Below, piece after piece: positions 61,408 through 64,000 of a stretch of 64,000 bases of DNA. Each line of letters starts with the position of its first letter. Within the stretch, counting starts at the first letter, position 1. This DNA comes from Dromaius novaehollandiae (taxonomy: Eukaryota > Chordata > Aves > Casuariiformes > Dromaiidae). The position numbers were made by a program, and so were the translations under genes. Below the pieces are notes generated by a model. The model was given only the letters and a program-made list of their open reading frames with translations. It made no database searches and was not told where the DNA came from. Location of the stretch: NCBI RefSeq assembly GCF_036370855.1, contig NC_088102.1, forward strand, positions 69,821,601 through 69,885,600, written 5' to 3'.

Positions 61408-63653
61408 GTGAGTATAACATTATGCTGGCTTTGATTATAGTCCTGGGAATTTTTGTTTTTATTGTGTATTTGACTGTGTTCTGATGATAAACAGCAGCCT
61501 TTATTGATGCGGAGCAGTCATCGAAAATGAGTCGTCTCTCTTTTTCCTTTTGTACCAACTGTGTGCATTAGTTGATTGAGTGCTCTTAAAAAGTCTCCCT
61601 GAACATTCACAGAGGAAAGCAACAGCTTGTTCTCCCTTTTTTTTTTATTTCCTGTGCCTGGGTTGTGCCAGCATGGGAACACAGTGCTTGTGAATAAATA
61701 ACTAAATTACAGCTCTGTTCTTTAAAGCCATGTGCCGTTGCCTTGTTGGGAGCCCTTTAACTGTTCTCTGTTGTGCCTCGGAGCTATCCCACCTCTGAAT
61801 CTACGTACCAGACCAGATGTATAGCTCTGCTTCTAAGTTTGCCCCGAAAAGACGGCAGGAACAACACATCCATGAGTGTTCTTTTCTGTAGGGAAACGGT
61901 AAGGAAGGGCATCGTAAATCTACCTTTGTGTTCAAAGGCAAGGCAGTTCAGACAGATTTCTACAGTTAGGGTAAGTGAAGGAGAAATGAAAATGGTCTTT
62001 GTCCAGTTTAAAAACAACAACAACAAAAAATCTATATATTTTTCAGCTCTAAATGAATTGAGGGAATAATGGGGATGGGAACAAATGGGAATTCGTGCTG
62101 AAAATAAAATTGATTTTGACTGGATTAGAATTCATGGATTAGGATGCCAGACTATGTAGATAAGAGTAAAATGTATTACTTGAAGATGGTTTCTAGAAGA
62201 GCAAAATGAGTTAAATGTAAAATCAGTTCTGGTAGTGTGTTTATGGCACAGTGCCTTTCTGTAAGGCAGTTCCAGTAAGTGATTAACAGCTGAAGTTTGC
62301 ATTCCAAGAAGAGTAGCTGGAGTTTTGCCCACGTAATCAGCTGAGACTATAGATGAAGATGTGCCCTTAACAGAGGGAGTATGTGGGGAAGGGAGGGAAA
62401 GCAACTGAAGGTACTGTTTCTCTGGATTAGAAGCAAGAGGGTATTGGGGCTGGGGGGAGAGAAGGGGAGGAAAGGATCAGAATTTGCTTGCTAGGATCAG
62501 GCTGTCGGTATTATATGATCCTGCTGGAAAGAAGCTGGCCTAAGTGTTGTATAAGCACATCTCTTGAGGTGTGTGGTAGGTACGCTAGTGTTACACATAC
62601 CGGTTGAATTCAGCTATTGATAAAATGCCTTTTGCTTTAAAGGTGTGTGCCTTCCTGTGCAAGAATCAACTGCAGCTGAAACTGTCTGCTCACTGTTGTG
62701 CAGGAATTTGCACAGTAGCTCAGTGCCGTGATTTTGATAGCTTGCTACATTGGGATATTGTCAAAATGATCGACTCGGAACTCCATTCGTAGCGGAAGTC
62801 CTTACATTTGCAATCCTGTAGATCACTTACCTTGTTTCCTAGTTGGTCTGTCATGCGGTGAGGATTAGGGGAAGAATTGTACATGCTCAGCTGTGTGGCT
62901 GGAGGAGGAAAGTCTGGTAGAATTTCCCGCCTTTTTCTCCTCTGCTGCTGCTTACTTCTCCAAAAGATTTAGTTTGCCTAATGCAGTTTTTAATACAGAA
63001 CACATTTGTTATTCATCTGATGAAACTTTGGGTGGCTTAATATATGAGGAGTTTTAAGACCTAATATTTAGTGTTCAATTTGGGTGGGGACTGACTTCTG
63101 TTCAGTGGTTGGTTTAAAAATAAAGAAGATATTTGGGTTTTTCTTTAGGAAATGGAAGTTGGTATTGCATCTTTCACTTTACAGAGGGATCAGCTCAGCA
63201 ACGGGCAGAATGGTGAACTTGATTAGCAGAAGTAAGGACCGATTGTGTAGATCTCTGCAGGATTTTGAGATGATGTGTCATGCTAGTCAGTAGTCAGCTT
63301 AAACACTCTTTAGGTCTAATTGCTTCTCTTTTTCCAGTGCATAACGGTACAGTATTTGAGGTTTGCTGTGTCCACATAGCTAATCACAGGATAGAGGCAT
63401 CTTTCTTTTGTACTTCTATTTAAAACGTTTCACAATTAGAAAAAACAAATGAATGCTGGGCCTCTTCAGTGCAGAAGTTGACTGTTCTTTCTGTGTTGGA
63501 AACTACTATGTTGTTAATCTTACATTTTTAGATTACCAGAAAATGAGAAACTTAAGGTTTCTGAAAATGAAATGTGTTTGTCTACATCATTTCTTTTTTT
63601 CTGTTTTATTGCATACATCTTTGCTTTTCTCTTTTTTTTTTTTTTTTTTGCAG
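61408..63653 (+). other. Intron 15
   Basis: A 2.25-kb intron without identifiable elements apart from the long T-run before its acceptor. Confidence 0.85.
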
Positions 63654-63708
63654 TGTTTCTTTTGATCGCGTGTCAGATATCAACTTTACCCTCAATACAA
63701 ATGAAAGC
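63654..63708 (+). CDS. PPP6R3 exon 16 (residues 577-595), last exon in the window
   Basis: 55 nt with acceptor T19GCAG and donor AGC|GTAAGT. It encodes VSFDRVSDINFTLNTNES in the family's conserved order and ends in phase 0. The gene continues beyond 64000. Confidence 0.96.
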
Positions 63709-64000
63709 GTAAGTATGTTTCTGTACTCTCGGAACTCCTGTGCCAGAAAGAGGGCAACCGCTGCCTTTTCAGCTTCCATATGACCTCAACATTTTGGTGG
63801 TGGTTGATGTTATATTTACTCCTTTATGATATGTCGTCTTTAGAGAATAGCTACTTTACCTTGTTCCTGTAGCACGGTGCTAAAACAAGTATCACTGAAT
63901 ACAGAATATTTTCTTGACAAGCTTCAAGTTGTCAAGGCATTCTGTTTTTTACTGTTTTTTAGAAATGATTTTGTTCACCAGGTTAATTATTCTATAGAAT
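63709..64000 (+). other. Intron 16, 5' part
   Basis: The first 292 bases of the next intron; no exon was seen before the window ends. Confidence 0.85.

Larger units (their letters stand above)
15635..64000 (+). other. PPP6R3 gene, 5' part (runs off the window)
   Basis: PPP6R3 (SAPS3) is a regulatory subunit of protein phosphatase 6. It binds the catalytic subunit PPP6C through its N-terminal SAPS region and joins ankyrin-repeat subunits (ANKRD28/44/52) in cytoplasmic and nuclear holoenzymes. Family roles include NF-kappaB signalling, DNA damage response and Aurora A control. The yeast relatives are the Sit4-associated SAP proteins. Here 15 coding exons join without a frame break to give 595 residues, starting [20 protein letters not shown], and the reading closely follows PPP6R3 throughout. 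The SAPS helical-repeat region is complete within about residues 1-510. The acidic, serine-rich C-terminal part (roughly the last 280 of about 870 residues in the human protein) lies beyond the window. R3 is chosen over paralogues R1 and R2 from the overall wording of the N-terminus and of exons 12-16. Confidence 0.95.

Overview
This is a vertebrate nuclear window. It contains the 5' part of one recognisable protein-coding gene, PPP6R3 (SAPS3, regulatory subunit 3 of protein phosphatase 6), on the + strand, and an intact tRNA-Ala(AGC) gene on the - strand just upstream of its promoter. Vertebrate origin follows from GT-AG introns, a CpG-island promoter with CCAAT and YY1 sites, a eukaryotic tRNA with internal A and B boxes, and a protein that reads as vertebrate PPP6R3. 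A bird (or another sauropsid) is my inference: coding exons 2-16 fit in about 24 kb, interspersed repeats are sparse, and the one confident transposon relic is CR1-like. I cannot name the species.

Layout. 1-14.4 kb is intergenic flank with no supportable coding gene: simple repeats, a degenerate TTAGG-rich stretch (2.0-2.65 kb) and a GC-rich block (6.7-8.0 kb). 14.40-14.66 kb is a small GC-rich promoter-like cluster with a YY1 site, a start-codon context and a good splice donor. 14.967-15.039 kb is the tRNA-Ala. About 15.03-16.2 kb is the CpG island holding the noncoding first exon of PPP6R3 (donor at 15735). A 24.4-kb stretch of noncoding sequence follows, with a candidate second 5'UTR exon (32369-32535). 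Coding exons 2-16 run from 40105 to 63708. Their 1785 coding bases join in one frame through 15 exons to give 595 residues, and the gene leaves the window before its C-terminal region.

The exon boundaries were placed by reading frame, splice consensus and remembered similarity to the PPP6R3 family; all 14 coding-exon junctions keep phase. Features beyond the standard gene model are: a possible 6-nt in-frame microexon (GCTAAG, 48217-48222) between exons 8 and 9, with a TGC next to its acceptor and a 29-T tract before it; a perfect 20-bp inverted repeat in intron 6; possible alternative 3' exons in introns 2 and 13; and an unidentified protein-like antisense open frame in intron 13. I saw no CRISPR array, prokaryotic-type operon or viral gene, and nothing that amounts to a wholly new system. 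The microexon and the intronic fold-back are the best leads.
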